Source: Lacrimispora xylanolytica
Lineage (GTDB): Bacteria; Bacillota; Clostridia; Lachnospirales; Lachnospiraceae
Direction of reading: 5' to 3'
NCBI RefSeq assembly: GCF_026723765.1
Contig: NZ_CP113524.1
Span: 1,721,001 to 1,785,000, forward strand
DNA length: 64,000 nt
Part shown: positions 1 to 8,621 of the stretch, piece by piece
How the letters are laid out: the number at the start of each line of letters is the position of its first letter
Position numbering within the stretch: position 1 is the first letter of the stretch
Made by a program: the position numbers and the translations under genes
The notes under the pieces: model-generated
What the model was told of the DNA's origin: nothing
Database searches by the model: none
The model's input: the letters and a program-made list of their open reading frames with translations, nothing else

Positions 1-650
1 GTGGCAATGATCCAACCCTCATAAGCAAAGCTGGCTGCAACAATGGCAGTAAATAAGCCGCCTTTTGAACTTTGAGACACATAATGAGTGAAATTGTAAG
101 CAGTCATACCGCTTTTCACTCCCATAAAGGTGCCCACCACTGCCATTAAAAATAAAGGAATCAGTTTAATGACGGTTGTGCTTACCTGAAATTTACCTGC
201 AAGGACAGGAGATAAGGCATTGAGTGTAAAACTGGCAACCAGGTACAGACATGCAATTGTCATACATTCGCCGCCGGTTATGGAAAAACCCAGAATTACA
301 CAGGTATACCGGGCGGATACCCAGGCTAACACTGAGGTAATGGTAGGATAATAGATGATTGCCATAAACCAGCCTACATAAAAAGCATACTTTTTCCCCA
401 TGGCAGCTTCTGCATAATCCACCACTCCATTGACATACTGGTATCTGGTAGCCATCACAGAGAAGGTGTAAGCACAGGAAATCATAATAATGCCGCCGAT
501 TACCCAGGCCAGAATTCCCTGTTTTAAATTGCCTCCCGTTGCTGTAAGGATCTTTTCTGCCTTAAAAAAAACACCGCTTCCGATCACGATGCCCACAACC
601 ATGGCAATGGCTGTAATAAGACCGTATTTTTTTTCTAACTTTGGTTCCAT
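1..650 (-). CDS. APC-family amino acid permease (N-terminal part, truncated by window edge)
   Basis: The visible 216 residues begin MEPKLEKKYG and contain the APC-superfamily helix-1 signature GIVIGSGVFF. Several further hydrophobic helices follow, up to a helix reading SFAYEGWI at the window edge. Such proteins import or exchange amino acids across the cytoplasmic membrane. LAT/SteT-like exchangers (for example serine/threonine) carry similar motifs, but the substrate cannot be read from this fragment. The ATG at 650 is the first plausible start, with a weak TAGGAATGG Shine-Dalgarno region upstream. The gene continues leftward outside the window, so its 3' half and operon partners are unseen. 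The family is fairly certain; the substrate is unknown. Confidence 0.85.
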   Translation of the reverse strand, partial: MEPKLEKKYGLITAIAMVVGIVIGSGVFFKAEKILTATGGNLKQGILAWVIGGIIMISCAYTFSVMATRYQYVNGVVDYAEAAMGKKYAFYVGWFMAIIYYPTITSVLAWVSARYTCVILGFSITGGECMTIACLYLVASFTLNALSPVLAGKFQVSTTVIKLIPLFLMAVVGTFMGVKSGMTAYNFTHYVSQSSKGGLFTAIVAASFAYEGWIIA

Positions 651-828
651 CGTTTGACCATTCCTATTCTTCAATAGAATTCCTTTGTCTTTATTTTTTC
701 ACCATACATAAATAAATTACCCCGAAATCTAATTTTATATCGTTTGGGCCCCCATTTTTGTTGACGAAACTCTTATTATTTTAACACAAAATCAGATATA
801 ATTCATCAAGATTTTTGCTTTTTAGGGT

Positions 829-867
829 ATAAAAATGCACAGGCGGCCATAATAGCCATCCTGTGCA
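829..867 (-). terminator. Intrinsic terminator of the MFS gene
   Basis: Read on the minus strand, GCACAGG and CCTGTGC arms (plus an inner GGC/GCC pair) form a hairpin followed by ATTTTTAT. It lies about 20 nt beyond the MFS stop codon. Confidence 0.75.
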
Positions 868-887
868 AAATGATTGTGAACATTCCT

Positions 888-2192
888 CTAATTTGTTTCC
901 TCCAGCTCCCATAGATGCCGGTCCAGACGAAAAGGCAGACAGGATAAAGCGCCTGTAATACCGATAAGAAAAAAGAGAAGGGCAGCGCCAGAGCCTTTTC
1001 CTGATCCAAAGACTTGTAAAAGAAAACTGCCTGGAGCCTGATGCGCCATCAAGGGCTCAAAAACCTGATCGATGAGTATGCCTCCGCATAAATAGCCCAG
1101 AGGTATGGTGAAAAACTGCAGCGTATTTCTTGCAGAATATACCCGTCCCTGCATGGTTACCGGTATTTTCGTACGAAGCAGGGCATCCATGTTAGCTCCC
1201 ATAACGGGGATTAAGATCCAGCCAAGGACAGAACCAAAGCACCAGACGGGAGTAGTTCTTCCAAGGGCCAGAATAAAGTTTTCAGTGCTCATGGAAAAGA
1301 GCAGGCAGTTTAAAATCACTCTTACCCGGCTTTTCGGTGCCGGAAGGAGGGTTACCAGAATGCTTCCTGCCAGTGTGGCAAGTCCTGCGGCTGTATTTAC
1401 CATACCAAGCTCCATTTTACCGCCTCCGCTCCTGGAAAGCATCATAGGCGGAAGAGCGGCATTAAAAATAGAGGCTGTAAAATTAATCACGGCCAAAAAC
1501 AAGATAAGGTCAAGAATACCCCGTTCCTTCTTTAAATAAGATAATCCACCATTTACAGACTCCAGAAGAGATTCCCCCTCCTGTGCCTTGTCTGGCTCTA
1601 TTTTGGGAATCTTTATGAAGCATAAAAGTGAGACAAAGGCTGTAAAAAAAGTGATTAAGTCAAACAGGATGACCAGCCGTAAGCCTGCAAAGGAAAGCAG
1701 GGCAGTAGACAGCACAGGAGCCAGAACCGTAACAAAGGAATTTGATAAGGAACGAAGCCCGCTGACTTTCTGATAATACTTGTTCGGGGTGAGTAAACTG
1801 ACTGTCACATCTGCGGCAGGCTGCTGCAAGGTGTTCATAAGTCCGTTCACTGTGTTAAGGAAATACAAATGCCAGATCTTAAGCCTTCCTGTAGAAAACA
1901 GGATAAGAACTAAAACGGTACAAACAGCAGCCAGGCTGTCGCTAGCCAGCATAATAAGCTTTTTGTTCCTCCGGTCGATAAAAGAACCGGCAAATATGCT
2001 GAATATCACATAAGGCGCATAAGAACAGATGGTAAGTAATGCCGTAGTCAGTGCAGACCCCTTTTGTTCATATGCCCAAATCACTAAGGCAAGGCTCGTC
2101 ATGGAGCTGCCCAGTGAGGAGAAGGACTGTGTCCCCCATAAAATAAGGAATGTTCGAAGTTCCTTTACGTTTTCTCTAAAATGATGATACAT
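888..2192 (-). CDS. MFS drug-efflux transporter (Mef/EntS-like, MFS_3)
   Basis: A 434-residue, very hydrophobic protein with about twelve membrane segments and the MFS loop 2-3 motif (GSFIDRRNKK, near residue 70). The overall pattern matches the MFS_3 / macrolide-efflux (Mef) and enterobactin-exporter (EntS) group: proton-driven drug or metabolite export at the cytoplasmic membrane. The ATG at 2192 has an excellent AAGGAG site seven bases upstream. That Shine-Dalgarno sequence is buried in a long hairpin and is preceded by a 12-codon leader ORF, an arrangement typical of antibiotic-inducible translation attenuation. This context favours a ribosome-targeting antibiotic as inducer and perhaps substrate, but that is inference. 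A terminator follows and the gene appears monocistronic. Confidence 0.85.
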   Translation of the reverse strand: MYHHFRENVKELRTFLILWGTQSFSSLGSSMTSLALVIWAYEQKGSALTTALLTICSYAPYVIFSIFAGSFIDRRNKKLIMLASDSLAAVCTVLVLILFSTGRLKIWHLYFLNTVNGLMNTLQQPAADVTVSLLTPNKYYQKVSGLRSLSNSFVTVLAPVLSTALLSFAGLRLVILFDLITFFTAFVSLLCFIKIPKIEPDKAQEGESLLESVNGGLSYLKKERGILDLILFLAVINFTASIFNAALPPMMLSRSGGGKMELGMVNTAAGLATLAGSILVTLLPAPKSRVRVILNCLLFSMSTENFILALGRTTPVWCFGSVLGWILIPVMGANMDALLRTKIPVTMQGRVYSARNTLQFFTIPLGYLCGGILIDQVFEPLMAHQAPGSFLLQVFGSGKGSGAALLFFLIGITGALSCLPFRLDRHLWELEETN

Positions 2193-2294
2193 GACTTTGC
2201 TCCTTAAAATTTTATTTTATTTAAGAAGTGCAAAGTCCGCAGGACGTGTGTAATCTCTCCGTGTAAATTCGTCCCTCTCAGACCTTACACGGAG
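2193..2294 (-). promoter_or_regulatory. Two-hairpin translation-attenuator leader of the MFS gene
   Basis: Reading leftward, hairpin 1 pairs CTCCGTGTAA (2294-2285, inside the leader ORF) with TTACACGGAG (2266-2257), a perfect 10-bp stem. Hairpin 2 pairs 2237-2221 with 2207-2193: GACTTTG/CAAAGTC plus CTTCTTAA/TTAAGGAG with one G-U pair and a 2-nt bulge. Hairpin 2 encloses the whole AAGGAG ribosome site of the MFS gene. The layout matches erm/cat-type attenuators, in which a ribosome stalled in the leader disrupts hairpin 1 and frees the downstream site. The alternative pairing that would open hairpin 2 was not resolved by eye. Confidence 0.65.
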
Positions 2295-2316
2295 CAGAGC
2301 CAATGCATAATCTCAT
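2278..2316 (-). CDS. 12-residue leader peptide MRLCIGSAPCKV upstream of the MFS gene
   Basis: ATG at 2316 and TGA at 2278-2280 encode MRLCIGSAPCKV. An AGAGGAAG ribosome site lies six to nine bases upstream, and a good promoter lies 40 nt further upstream. Codons 8-11 form the 5' arm of hairpin 1. A short, well-initiated ORF overlapping a hairpin just before an SD-sequestered efflux gene is the signature of a regulatory leader peptide rather than a functional product. I do not recognise this exact peptide as a named arrest peptide. It contains two Cys residues, so sensing of an amino acid instead of a drug cannot be excluded. Confidence 0.6.
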   Translation of the reverse strand: MRLCIGSAPCKV

Positions 2317-2355
2317 ATCTATCTTCCTCTTAATTTCATAATTTTTATTACTAAA

Positions 2356-2385
2356 AGTATACCTCTCCATATCTTTTTGTGTCAA
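2356..2385 (-). promoter_or_regulatory. Sigma-A promoter of MFS leader
   Basis: On the minus strand, TTGACA (2385-2380), an 18-bp spacer and TATACT (2361-2356) predict a start near 2349. This gives a leader of about 155 nt before the MFS start codon. Confidence 0.7.
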
Positions 2386-2425
2386 GCAAACAGATTCATA
2401 GATTTATAAGATTCTGGGAAAAATA

Positions 2426-2467
2426 AAAACACCAGCTTTTCATTGTCATAGGAAAGCTGGTGTTTTT
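2426..2467 (-). terminator. Terminator after the HxlR gene (bidirectional)
   Basis: Near-perfect AAAACACCAGCTTT / AAAGCTGGTGTTTT arms are flanked by A-runs on the left and T-runs on the right. The hairpin ends the leftward HxlR transcript and could also stop rightward transcription. Confidence 0.85.
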
Positions 2468-2490
2468 CTATATGGCTAAGAATCAATGAA

Positions 2491-2850
2491 TCAGGAATGA
2501 AACGTCATGGAACAGCTGGCTTCAAGCCCATTCTGATGCAAATAATCGGTACCCCAGGAATAAATCGCCTCTAATATAGGCCGGATGCTGATTCCCAGCT
2601 CGGACAGGGAATAGTCAACTCTTGGGGGAACCACAGGATAGACGGTGCGGTTGATTAAGTGGTTATCCTCCAATTCTCTTAACTGCTGGGTGAGCATCTT
2701 TGGAGTGGCCTGAGGAATCAGTTTTCGTAATTCTCCAAAACGCAGGGTTTTATCTGTTAAGTGCCATAAAATAAGGGCTTTGTATTTACCGCCAATCATA
2801 TTTAAGGTAGTATCTACAGGGCAATGGTAAACGGTACAGTTGCAATCCAT
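2491..2850 (-). CDS. HxlR-family winged-helix transcriptional regulator
   Basis: A 119-residue protein with the full HxlR pattern: an N-terminal Cys-rich start (MDCNCTVYHCPVD), then GGKYKALILWHL, FGELRKLIP, a TPKMLTQQLRELE recognition helix and a V.P.V.YSLSELG wing. HxlR proteins are small dimeric DNA-binding repressors or activators; YodB/HypR-type members sense electrophiles or oxidants through N-terminal cysteines. Three Cys within the first ten residues (positions 3, 5, 10) fit a thiol-based or metal switch. The gene is divergent from copA and shares its intergenic region, so it may regulate itself and possibly the copper operon. The start at 2850 is supported by a GAAGGAGG site. Confidence 0.9.
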   Translation of the reverse strand: MDCNCTVYHCPVDTTLNMIGGKYKALILWHLTDKTLRFGELRKLIPQATPKMLTQQLRELEDNHLINRTVYPVVPPRVDYSLSELGISIRPILEAIYSWGTDYLHQNGLEASCSMTFHS

Positions 2851-2869
2851 AAGCGATGACCTCCTTCTT

Positions 2870-2887
2870 AGTATCCTTTTGGGTACT
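2870..2887. promoter_or_regulatory. Palindromic operator in the HxlR/copA intergenic region
   Basis: AGTATCC-TTTT-GGGTACT is an almost perfect inverted repeat overlapping the -10 box of the HxlR promoter. It could be an HxlR self-operator. Its TAnCC-N4-GGnTA shape also resembles CsoR operators, so a copper-responsive CsoR acting here is an alternative. Confidence 0.5.
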
Positions 2888-2936
2888 ATATTACAATAAA
2901 GTACATACTTGCAAAAATCATAATAACTGTCATAAT
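2885..2936. promoter_or_regulatory. Divergent promoters sharing one palindromic -35 (HxlR leftward, copA rightward)
   Basis: TTGCAA at 2909-2914 is its own reverse complement. Rightward it pairs with CATAAT (2931-2936, 16-bp spacer) for copA. Leftward it pairs with TATAGT (2890-2885, 18-bp spacer) for the HxlR gene. The two promoters would therefore compete for RNA polymerase. Confidence 0.45.
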
Positions 2937-2998
2937 AATATCATGAGTAGCAAAAAACTTCAAGGCAGTTCTTAAAAATAAAGGTGAGGTGAACGAGA

Positions 2999-5479
2999 AT
3001 GGCAAGTGAAATGTTAAATATACGTGGTATGACATGTGCTGCCTGTGCACAGAGAATTGAAAAAACCGTGCGAAAGGTTTCTGGAGTCAACCAGGCCAAT
3101 GTTAATCTGGCCAGTGAAAAGCTGTTTGTGGAATACGACAGCGATAGTGTGGATCTTTCTGCTGTTAAGGCAGCAGTTACCAAAATCGGATATGAGGTCG
3201 CAGAAAGAACCGAGCATGCGAAAGTAACCATACCAGTTGGAGGCATGACATGTGCCGCCTGTGCAAGAAGAGTGGAAAAGGCCATTGGTAAGCTGGAAGG
3301 AATTGATGAGACCTCCGTAAACTTTGCAACGGAAAAGGCAACGGTAACTTACGACCCTCAGACGGTAAGGCTGTCTGCGATTCGTGGGGCCATTGAAAAA
3401 GCAGGCTATCAGGCTTTGGAAGTGGATAAAGCGGATGCAGCGGATGAAGACCGGGCCAGAAAGCAAAAGGAGATTAAGACACTATGGACCAAGTTCATTG
3501 TTTCTGCTGTTTTCTCCCTGCCTCTTTTCTATATTGCCATGGCTCCTATGATATCCTTTGTCCGTCTGCCATTTCCGGCAGGAATTGAGCCTATGCGGTA
3601 CCCGTTAATTTATGCACTTTTAGAGATGCTTTTGGTGATACCGGTAATTGCAGTGGGATATCGGTTCTATACCGTAGGATTTAAAGCCCTGATCCAGAGA
3701 AGTCCCAATATGGATTCTCTGATTGCCATCGGTACCACAGCAGCTGTGCTTTACAGTGTTTATAACACCTTCCAGATTGCAGCCGGTCATTTTATGGCTG
3801 TGGATGCACTTTATTATGAGTCAGCCGGTGTTATCATAACCCTGATTCTTCTTGGAAAATCCCTGGAGGCAGTATCAAAGGGCAGAACCAGCGAAGCCAT
3901 TAAAAAGCTTATGGGCCTTGCTCCTAAGACAGCTACTGTATTTATGGATGGGATAGAAAAGGAAATTCCTATTGACGAAGTGGAGATAGGGGATGTTATT
4001 ATAGTAAAGCCAGGAGAAAAAATTCCCGTAGACGGAACTGTTTTAAGCGGCCATACATCCATTGATGAATCCATGCTTACCGGTGAAAGTATGCCGGTAG
4101 ATAAAAAAGAGGGGGATCCGGTCTATGCGGCCTCTATAAACACCACTGGTGCCTTCCGTTTTAAAGCAGAAAAGATCGGCAGCGAAACAGCCCTGGCTCA
4201 GATCATTAAGCTGGTTGAGGATGCACAAGGCTCCAAGGCACCCATTGCCCAGATGGCAGATATTGTTTCCGGATATTTTGTTCCTGTTGTCTGTGCCATT
4301 GCACTGGTGTCCGGCATTGCCTGGTATTTCGGAACCGGGGGAGATTTAAAATTTGCGCTTACCATCTTTATTTCCGTTCTGGTAATTGCATGTCCCTGTG
4401 CTCTTGGTCTTGCCACACCAACTGCAATTATGGTGGGAACAGGAAAGGGAGCTGAGAACGGAATCCTTATTAAAGGCGGAGAAGCACTTGAGACCGCTCA
4501 TAAAATAACGACTATTGTATTTGATAAAACTGGTACCATCACAGAAGGAAAACCAACGGTAACGGATGTTCTTACGGCAGAAGGTATTAAAAAAGATACC
4601 CTGTTACAGCTTACCGCGTCCGCGGAAAAGGATTCAGAGCACCCCCTTGGTCAGGCTATTGTGCTGGGAGCTAAGGAAGCCGGACTTGAACTTTTTGCTA
4701 CAGAACGGTTTGAAGCTTTAACAGGCCGTGGAATCGAGGCCCGTATTCAGGGAGAAGACATTCTTGCCGGAAACAGAAAGCTGATGGAAGAGAGAAATAT
4801 TTCCATGGCTGGCATGGAGGAGATCTCCGATCGTCTGGCAGAGGAAGGTAAGACTCCTATGTATGTGGCTATGAATGGAACCTTAGCCGGAATCGTTGCA
4901 GTGGCTGATGTGGTGAAGGAATCCAGCCGGGCTGCCATTGAAAGTCTTCATAAGATGGGAATGGAAGTGGCTATGATCACCGGAGACAATTCAAAAACTG
5001 CCGCTGCCATAGCAAAACAAGTAGGCATCGACCGTGTGCTTTCCGAGGTACTTCCAAAGGATAAGTCAAGTGAAGTGAAAAAGCTCCAGTCAGAAGGCAA
5101 AAAGGTTGCCATGGTAGGAGATGGAATTAATGATGCACCAGCGCTTGCACAGGCTGATATTGGAATTGCCATTGGTTCTGGTACTGACGTAGCCATGGAA
5201 TCCGCTGATATTGTACTCATGCGTTCTGATCTTATGGATGTGCCGACAGCCATTCATTTAAGCCGGCAGACCATACGAAACATCAAGCAGAATCTGTTCT
5301 GGGCCTTTGGTTACAACGTAATTGGAATTCCCATTGCAGCAGGACTTCTTCATCTGCTCTTTAACGGCCCGCTGTTAAATCCTATCTTTGCAGCTGCCGC
5401 CATGAGCTTAAGCTCTGTTTCCGTACTGACTAACGCATTAAGGCTTAAGAGATTTAAGCCAGTGACAGGAAAGAGGTGA
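2999..5479 (+). CDS. copA: Copper-exporting P1B-type ATPase
   Basis: An 826-residue P1B-1 ATPase that pumps Cu(I) out of the cytoplasm. Two N-terminal heavy-metal-binding domains each carry GMTCAAC (Cys 13/16 and 85/88). Then come membrane helices, the actuator TGES (361-364), the transmembrane CPC metal site (465-467), phosphorylated Asp 509 in DKTGT, a SEHPLG nucleotide motif and GDGINDAP (from 707). C-terminal YN and MSLSSVSV helices complete the Cu(I) selectivity set. The ATG at 2999 is preceded by GAGGTG. It is first in an operon with an exported protein and copZ. No CsoR or CopY gene adjoins it; a CsoR-like gene lies about 17 kb away. Confidence 0.97.
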   Translation: MASEMLNIRGMTCAACAQRIEKTVRKVSGVNQANVNLASEKLFVEYDSDSVDLSAVKAAVTKIGYEVAERTEHAKVTIPVGGMTCAACARRVEKAIGKLEGIDETSVNFATEKATVTYDPQTVRLSAIRGAIEKAGYQALEVDKADAADEDRARKQKEIKTLWTKFIVSAVFSLPLFYIAMAPMISFVRLPFPAGIEPMRYPLIYALLEMLLVIPVIAVGYRFYTVGFKALIQRSPNMDSLIAIGTTAAVLYSVYNTFQIAAGHFMAVDALYYESAGVIITLILLGKSLEAVSKGRTSEAIKKLMGLAPKTATVFMDGIEKEIPIDEVEIGDVIIVKPGEKIPVDGTVLSGHTSIDESMLTGESMPVDKKEGDPVYAASINTTGAFRFKAEKIGSETALAQIIKLVEDAQGSKAPIAQMADIVSGYFVPVVCAIALVSGIAWYFGTGGDLKFALTIFISVLVIACPCALGLATPTAIMVGTGKGAENGILIKGGEALETAHKITTIVFDKTGTITEGKPTVTDVLTAEGIKKDTLLQLTASAEKDSEHPLGQAIVLGAKEAGLELFATERFEALTGRGIEARIQGEDILAGNRKLMEERNISMAGMEEISDRLAEEGKTPMYVAMNGTLAGIVAVADVVKESSRAAIESLHKMGMEVAMITGDNSKTAAAIAKQVGIDRVLSEVLPKDKSSEVKKLQSEGKKVAMVGDGINDAPALAQADIGIAIGSGTDVAMESADIVLMRSDLMDVPTAIHLSRQTIRNIKQNLFWAFGYNVIGIPIAAGLLHLLFNGPLLNPIFAAAAMSLSSVSVLTNALRLKRFKPVTGKR

Positions 5480-5486
5480 ACCAGCC

Positions 5487-6209
5487 ATGAATAAAAATGG
5501 AAAGCTGATTGCATCTGTTGCAGCCGCAGTGATACTTACAGCGGCCATAACAGCAGGTGTTGTGAAAACGGCAGAAGGCAATTTAGATGTAATAGGAAAA
5601 GGGTCAGAAAAATCCTTTGAGGCAGTAATCGGTGCACTACCAGATGCTGTTAAGAGTGATGAGACGAGTGGAGGCTGGTCCCTAGCTTCACCTGATGACA
5701 GCGTACGGGTTATCTGGAGTGAGGATTATCAAAAAAGCCCGGTATACGATGTTATGCTTAAGTTTGATGCAAAGCCGTTTTTAGACGCCGGACTTGATGA
5801 AAGTAAGCTGCCTGATAATTATAAAAAAGATGGGGAAGCATTCCTCGTAGGAAGTAAGCTTAGTAAGGGAGGATCGCCGTTAAGTGATAAGGCAGATGCC
5901 ATATCCGCCTACAGGCTGATTGAAACACACAACCCAGATATCATTAATTATCATTCAGCTATGGATCATTACGGCTTGAAGCTGGGAGATGGTAACATGT
6001 TTGAATGGGCCAAAAATATGGAAATCAATACCGCATCAGGCAAAGACCAGGATAAGGATATTGTATTCGTTTTAAATCCAGAGCCTCTGCTGGCAGCGGG
6101 GGTTGACCCTCAAAAGGTAGAAGGCTGGGTCTATGCCACGGTTCCTGTTATGGACCACGGGAAAAATATTGAGGTTTACAAATTTTTAAAGCCCTTTAAT
6201 ATAAAATAA
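5487..6209 (+). CDS. Unknown membrane-anchored exported protein in the copper operon
   Basis: A 240-residue protein starting seven bases after copA. An N-terminal hydrophobic segment (about residues 7-29, LIASVAAAVILTAAITAGVV) looks like an uncleaved signal anchor without a lipobox Cys, followed by a soluble, charged extracellular domain. I do not recognise the family. The domain contains two related stretches, VMLKFDAKPFLDAGLDESKLP and VFVLNPEPLLAAGVDPQKVEGW, suggesting an internal duplication. Few Met and no Cys in the soluble part argue against a classical copper-binding domain, although Met-His sites (SAMDHYG, VMDHGK) are present. Its place between copA and copZ suggests a role in extracellular copper handling (inference only). 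Confidence 0.75.
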   Translation: MNKNGKLIASVAAAVILTAAITAGVVKTAEGNLDVIGKGSEKSFEAVIGALPDAVKSDETSGGWSLASPDDSVRVIWSEDYQKSPVYDVMLKFDAKPFLDAGLDESKLPDNYKKDGEAFLVGSKLSKGGSPLSDKADAISAYRLIETHNPDIINYHSAMDHYGLKLGDGNMFEWAKNMEINTASGKDQDKDIVFVLNPEPLLAAGVDPQKVEGWVYATVPVMDHGKNIEVYKFLKPFNIK

Positions 6210-6229
6210 AAATAATGGAGGTATTGCAA

Positions 6230-6439
6230 ATGGCAACAACAATTTTAAAAGTAGAAGGTATGTCCTGTCAGCATTGTGTGAAAGCAGTGACAGGTGCAGT
6301 TGGAGAAGTAGATGGAGTGTCTAACGTTTCCGTAGACTTAGAAGCAAAAACAGTAACTGTAGATCATGATCCGGATAAGGCTCCTATTGACAAAATCAAA
6401 TTTGAAATTGAAGATCAGGGCTACGACGTAGTGGAATAA
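6230..6439 (+). CDS. copZ: Copper chaperone CopZ
   Basis: A 69-residue heavy-metal-associated domain with GMSCQHC (metal ligands Cys 13 and Cys 16), ferredoxin-like strands and a C-terminal GYDV typical of CopZ. It carries Cu(I) in the cytoplasm to the N-terminal domains of CopA. The ATG at 6230 is chosen because GGAGG lies exactly eight bases upstream; an earlier in-frame ATG at 6215 overlaps that site and would add an unsupported MEVLQ. It is the last gene of the copA operon, followed by a terminator-like hairpin. Adjacent CopA metal-binding domains make the partner clear. Confidence 0.93.
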   Translation: MATTILKVEGMSCQHCVKAVTGAVGEVDGVSNVSVDLEAKTVTVDHDPDKAPIDKIKFEIEDQGYDVVE

Positions 6440-6445
6440 AGAAGT

Positions 6446-6476
6446 CGGGAATCGCTTAAGGGCGGTTCCCGCTTTT
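6446..6476 (+). terminator. Terminator of copper operon
   Basis: CGGGAATCGC and GCGGTTCCCG arms (one G-U pair) are followed by CTTTTCC. The stem is strong and the U-tract modest. Confidence 0.7.
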
Positions 6477-6510
6477 CCTGCTTATTTTGGATATGGATTG
6501 AGGTGTTCGG

Positions 6511-7209
6511 ATGATTAAGAACTTAAAAAATGTACTTGTGGTGGACGATGAGCCTAAAATCCTGGAGGTCGTCTGCCTTCTTTTAAAAAGCAAAGGCTTT
6601 TGCCCCATCCCTGCGGAAAATGGGAAAAAGGCACTGGAGATATTCGAGGCCGAAAACATCTCCCTTGTCCTTCTTGACCTGATGCTTCCTGATCTTTCGG
6701 GAGAAGAGGTATGCAGCGCCATAAGGAAAAAGTCCCGGGTTCCCATCATCATGCTTACGGCAAAGGTAGAGGAAAATGATGTGGTAGAAGGCTTTTCTCT
6801 TGGAGCCGATGATTATGTGATTAAGCCCTTTGGTTTAAAGGAGCTTTATGCCCGAATTGAAGCCGTTCTTCGCAGAACAGAGCCTGATTTAATCCCATTG
6901 ACCAGGTTAAATTCCTGGCGGGACGGAGATCTCATCGTGGACTTTGAGAAGAATGAAGTAAAAAAACATGGAACGCCTGTGACCCTGACCCCCAGTGAGC
7001 GAAACATATTATCCGCCCTCATCAAATACCCTGGAAAGGTATTTACAAGAGAAGAGCTGATTGAAACTGCCATGGATAAAGGCTTCGCAGGATACGACAG
7101 GGCCATTGACAGCCATATCAAGAACATAAGAAAAAAGATTGAAGACGATCCTAAATCCCCAGTCTATGTCCTGACCATACCAGGTCTTGGATATAAGTTT
7201 GGAGGGTAA
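6511..7209 (+). CDS. OmpR/PhoB-family response regulator
   Basis: 232 residues. The N-terminal receiver has acidic residues VDDE, phospho-acceptor Asp 56 in LLDLMLPD, conserved Thr (MLTAK) and Lys (VIKPF). The C-terminal OmpR winged helix has LTPSERNILSALI, VFTREELI and the DRAIDSHIKNIRKKI recognition helix ending in GLGYKF. It is a transcription factor activated by phosphorylation from the sensor kinase encoded immediately downstream. It starts about 35 nt after the copper-operon terminator, so a functional link to copper is possible but not shown. The ATG follows GATTGAGGTGTTCGG, an acceptable ribosome site. Confidence 0.93.
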   Translation: MIKNLKNVLVVDDEPKILEVVCLLLKSKGFCPIPAENGKKALEIFEAENISLVLLDLMLPDLSGEEVCSAIRKKSRVPIIMLTAKVEENDVVEGFSLGADDYVIKPFGLKELYARIEAVLRRTEPDLIPLTRLNSWRDGDLIVDFEKNEVKKHGTPVTLTPSERNILSALIKYPGKVFTREELIETAMDKGFAGYDRAIDSHIKNIRKKIEDDPKSPVYVLTIPGLGYKFGG

Positions 7210-7213
7210 AGCC

Positions 7214-8617
7214 ATGAAAAGCTTAAGAAAACAGCTTTCACTATCCATCTTTCTCATCCTGTTTCTTACCGTCTTCTTAACGGGAATTCTTTCCAACTGG
7301 CTCATCAGCCGGGAGTTTGAAAAGTACATCATTCAGCTGGGAGAAGAGAGGCGGGAAAATATTGTTGATGAGCTAAGCAAGCAGTATGATGGATTAAAAC
7401 GGGTCTGGAAGCAGGATTATGTTCATGCCATTGGAATGAATGCCTTATATGACGGTTATATCATAAAGCTGTATGATGCAGGCCATAACGTAGTATGGGA
7501 CGCTGAAAATCACGATATGAGTCTTTGTGGACAGATCATGGATGAAATATCCGTACGAATGGAAGAGAGAGGCTCCAAAGGCGGCTTTGTGGACAATGTC
7601 TATGAGCTGAACCAGAATGGAAAAGAGATTGGAAGTCTTTCCATTAAATATTACGGACCATTTTTCATGAACGAAGCTGATTTTGATTTTATCAATGTCA
7701 TGAATAAGGTGCTGATCTTCATAGGTATCTTATCTGGTGTTTGTTCTATCATTGCTGGCTGTTTGCTTGCCAGGCGGATTTCCCGTCCGGTTACTAAGAC
7801 GGCCTACATTGCAAAAGAGATTTCCGAAGGGAATTATAACATAAGGTTTGAGCCTGGTACCAGAATCAAAGAGCTTGATGATCTTGCGGAAGCCATCAAC
7901 CAGCTGTCAGACGGTCTGGGAAAGCAGGAGAGCTTAAGAAAGCGTCTCACTGCTGATGTAGCCCATGAGCTTAGGACACCCCTTACCTCCTTAAGCTCCC
8001 ATCTGGAGGCAATGATGGAAGGCTTATGGGAACCTACCTACAGCCGGCTTAGCAGCTGCTTTGAAGAGGTAAAGCGTCTTGGTACTCTGGTTGCTGATTT
8101 AGAGCAGCTTGCCAGAATGGAAAGTGAAAATCTGGTGTTAAAGAAATCAAAGGTAGATCTTTTAAACCTTGTTCAAATTGTATCCGACACCATGAACGGG
8201 GAATTGGTAAAGAGAAACCTATCCTTTGATTTAGAGGGAACGCCCGTAATGGTGGAAGCAGATAAGGACCGGATCAGCCAGGTCGTTGCAAACCTTCTTT
8301 CCAATGCAATGAAATATACGCCTGAGGGCGGGAGCGTAAAAGTGGTAGTTTCGGAAACTCCAAATGACGGCATCATAAAGGTAAGTGATAACGGAATCGG
8401 AATCCCGGAACGGGAGCTTGCCCTCGTCTTTGAACGGTTTTATCGTTCCGATAAATCCAGAGATAGAAAGACAGGAGGTGCAGGAATCGGACTTGCCATT
8501 GTAAAGTCCATAGTCACAGCTCACGGTGGAAATGTAGTGGCTGAAAGCACCCTGGAGAAGGGAAGCAGCTTTACCGTAAGCCTTCCAAAAACAATCAATA
8601 AGGGGAAGATGCAATAA
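7214..8617 (+). CDS. Membrane sensor histidine kinase (BaeS/CusS-like architecture)
   Basis: 467 residues. The start ATG at 7214 has GGAGGG nine bases upstream; an upstream in-frame start inside the response-regulator gene is not supported. The order is a transmembrane helix (about 10-30), an extracytoplasmic sensor of about 130 residues, a second helix (about 165-190), HAMP (RRISRPVTKT), HisKA with His 251 in DVAHELRTPLTSL, and the ATPase with N box NLLSNAMKYTP, G1 DNGIGIP, F box and G2 GGAGIGLAIV. It autophosphorylates and passes phosphate to the upstream regulator; the genes are four bases apart. The ligand is unknown; the neighbourhood suggests metal or envelope stress. Confidence 0.93.
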   Translation: MKSLRKQLSLSIFLILFLTVFLTGILSNWLISREFEKYIIQLGEERRENIVDELSKQYDGLKRVWKQDYVHAIGMNALYDGYIIKLYDAGHNVVWDAENHDMSLCGQIMDEISVRMEERGSKGGFVDNVYELNQNGKEIGSLSIKYYGPFFMNEADFDFINVMNKVLIFIGILSGVCSIIAGCLLARRISRPVTKTAYIAKEISEGNYNIRFEPGTRIKELDDLAEAINQLSDGLGKQESLRKRLTADVAHELRTPLTSLSSHLEAMMEGLWEPTYSRLSSCFEEVKRLGTLVADLEQLARMESENLVLKKSKVDLLNLVQIVSDTMNGELVKRNLSFDLEGTPVMVEADKDRISQVVANLLSNAMKYTPEGGSVKVVVSETPNDGIIKVSDNGIGIPERELALVFERFYRSDKSRDRKTGGAGIGLAIVKSIVTAHGGNVVAESTLEKGSSFTVSLPKTINKGKMQ

Positions 8618-8621
8618 GAGA

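Noticed and set aside
806-1009. 67-codon minus-strand frame at the end of the MFS gene.
   Set aside because: It overlaps the MFS 3' end and its terminator hairpin and has no initiation signals.
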